Virus record (IMG/VR): IMGVR_UViG_3300030102_001239
Span: 520-21,317 of that record
Strand: one strand, 5' to 3'
Origin: a virus
Length of the DNA: 20,798 nt
Position 1 is the first letter of the stretch, and every line of letters starts with the position of its first letter. This document shows, in pieces, positions 20,016 to 20,798 of this stretch. The translations under genes were made by a program, and so were the position numbers. The notes beneath the pieces were generated by a model, which saw nothing but the letters and a program-made list of their open reading frames with translations, made no database searches and was not told the DNA's origin.

Positions 20016-20798
20016 CTATTGTGTTAATTGTGTTAATAAATTTGTTATTTCGGTATTACTCATACCATCTGTATCATAATATCTTAAATCTTTTACTTTT
20101 GCTCTTAGCTTGTCAGAGCCATTAGATTGCTGAAAAGATAAATCGTTTAATGTGCCTGTAGAAAAAGTAGAGCCACTTGTATCTTCTGCTCTTTTACTAC
20201 CATCTACCCATAGTTCAAACTGATTAGCTTTATATAGTAAAGCCATTTTCCTAAAAGAGGTTACACTTAATCCTGTAAAAACTAAACTACATTGTGTAGC
20301 ACCACCTACTGTTACTACGCCTTTTATTTCGTTTGTTACTGTGCTATATCCTAATCTTACAGTATTAGCTACAGAACCATCATTTATGTTTACTCTTCTA
20401 AAACCATTGTCTGTTGCTATGTCTCTTTTCATTTCTGCGTATAATATACCCTCTACTGAATTAAAAGTATTTACATCTCCTGCTCCTGAGCAAGATTCTG
20501 TACTTCTTGTAGATGATCCTGATGAGGTTGGTATGTAGCTTGTTGCGTAGTTTGCTTGTTCAAACTGCCACCCCCATATAAATATGTTAGAATTTCCATC
20601 TCTGGAAACTGTAGTGCTTGTACCGTTTGTACTTACTCTCAAAACAAGTGTTCCTGTAGTATCGCTTGAATGTGTAGTAAAAGTAATAGAACAACGATAC
20701 CACCCATTTCCATAATTTTCTATTTTAGCTGTATGACCTGTTGCAGCACTTACGACTGCTCCTGTGTTTAAATTAAAAAACGATTGACCATCAGCAGG
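20016..20798 (-). CDS. Lectin-like (concanavalin/LamG-fold) virion adsorption protein, C-terminal part
   Basis: The reading frame stays open to the right edge of the window, so the true start is outside; a TTG at 20642 is only an internal codon. The visible 261 residues carry a jelly-roll pattern: a first module with the motif NGWYRCSITF, then FIWGWQFEQ and ATSYIPTSSG, then a second LamG-like module ending in LRYYDTDGMSNTEI. These motifs recur in carbohydrate-binding tail-fibre or virion-surface proteins of many phages. It is rich in Ser, Thr and Gly, as expected for an extracellular beta-sandwich. It lies at the end of a structural module, just before the lysis genes, which fits a receptor-binding or virion decoration role. 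The glycan bound cannot be told from sequence. Family assignment is fairly secure; the exact virion location is inference. Confidence 0.75.
   Translation of the reverse strand, partial: PADGQSFFNLNTGAVVSAATGHTAKIENYGNGWYRCSITFTTHSSDTTGTLVLRVSTNGTSTTVSRDGNSNIFIWGWQFEQANYATSYIPTSSGSSTRSTESCSGAGDVNTFNSVEGILYAEMKRDIATDNGFRRVNINDGSVANTVRLGYSTVTNEIKGVVTVGGATQCSLVFTGLSVTSFRKMALLYKANQFELWVDGSKRAEDTSGSTFSTGTLNDLSFQQSNGSDKLRAKVKDLRYYDTDGMSNTEITNLLTQLTQ

Noticed and set aside
20016-20642. Complete 208-aa gene starting with TTG at 20642
   Set aside because: The frame continues in the same domain (NGWYRCSITF) to the window edge; the start is outside.
1-20798. tRNA genes, CRISPR arrays, insertion sequences or integration sites
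   Set aside because: No cloverleaf with a T-loop, no regularly spaced direct repeats, no transposase or integrase and no paired terminal repeats were seen by eye.

Overview
The window is a stretch of a tailed double-stranded DNA phage (or prophage) that very probably infects a Bacteroidetes host of the Flavobacteria type. The DNA is AT-rich. Every supported gene lies on the minus strand, and neighbouring genes are joined by ATGA or TAATG stop/start overlaps. Shine-Dalgarno sequences are generally not obvious. Several proteins belong to families I associate with flavobacterial phages and marine phage metagenomes: the DUF3127-type SSB, the fused XkdF-type protease, and small basic or cysteine-rich proteins. 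I see no integrase, repressor, tRNA, CRISPR array or insertion sequence. Because transcription is leftward, the layout is best read from high to low coordinates.

20798-19648: end of the virion adsorption module, with a partial lectin-like (concanavalin/LamG-type) protein and a small acidic protein. 19648-16868: an envelope and lysis cassette. It holds a one-TM coiled-coil protein, an exported thioredoxin-fold protein without a CXXC, a signal-peptide-bearing outer-membrane beta-barrel-like protein, an Amidase_2 endolysin, a 47-aa protein and a GTA/3TM-type holin. 16867-16760 is the longest stretch without a gene; it is very AT-rich and holds dyads. 16759-9685: recombination, replication, regulation and DNA modification. 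It holds a NinG-like nuclease, two OB-fold ssDNA-binding candidates, a strong intrinsic terminator, a DnaB-type helicase without primase, a sigma-70-like factor, a run of small proteins, a RecE-like PD-(D/E)XK nuclease, two DNA methyltransferases, a DnaA-domain-IV-only protein, a zinc-ribbon microprotein and a DUF5664-type nucleotide pyrophosphohydrolase candidate. 9650-8239: small and large terminase subunits. 8204-1804: tail module, with a tail assembly chaperone pair, a tail terminator, a neck or completion protein, two large tail proteins and the tape measure. 1772-1: a multidomain prohead protease and two microproteins, the last cut by the window edge. Portal and major capsid protein are not in the window and would be expected further left.

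No stretch of more than 300 bases lacks a gene. Eight complete microproteins (39-54 aa) and one edge-truncated one were recovered by reading the short gaps. They use the same stop/start coupling as the larger genes.

The most interesting observation is a tail assembly chaperone gene whose T9 run allows a -1 frameshift into an 84-codon overlapping frame with clear protein character. That frame ends exactly in the ATGA that starts the next gene. Also notable are the envelope cassette beside the lysis genes, a terminator whose U-tract touches the helicase start codon, and a 14-bp palindrome just upstream of terS.
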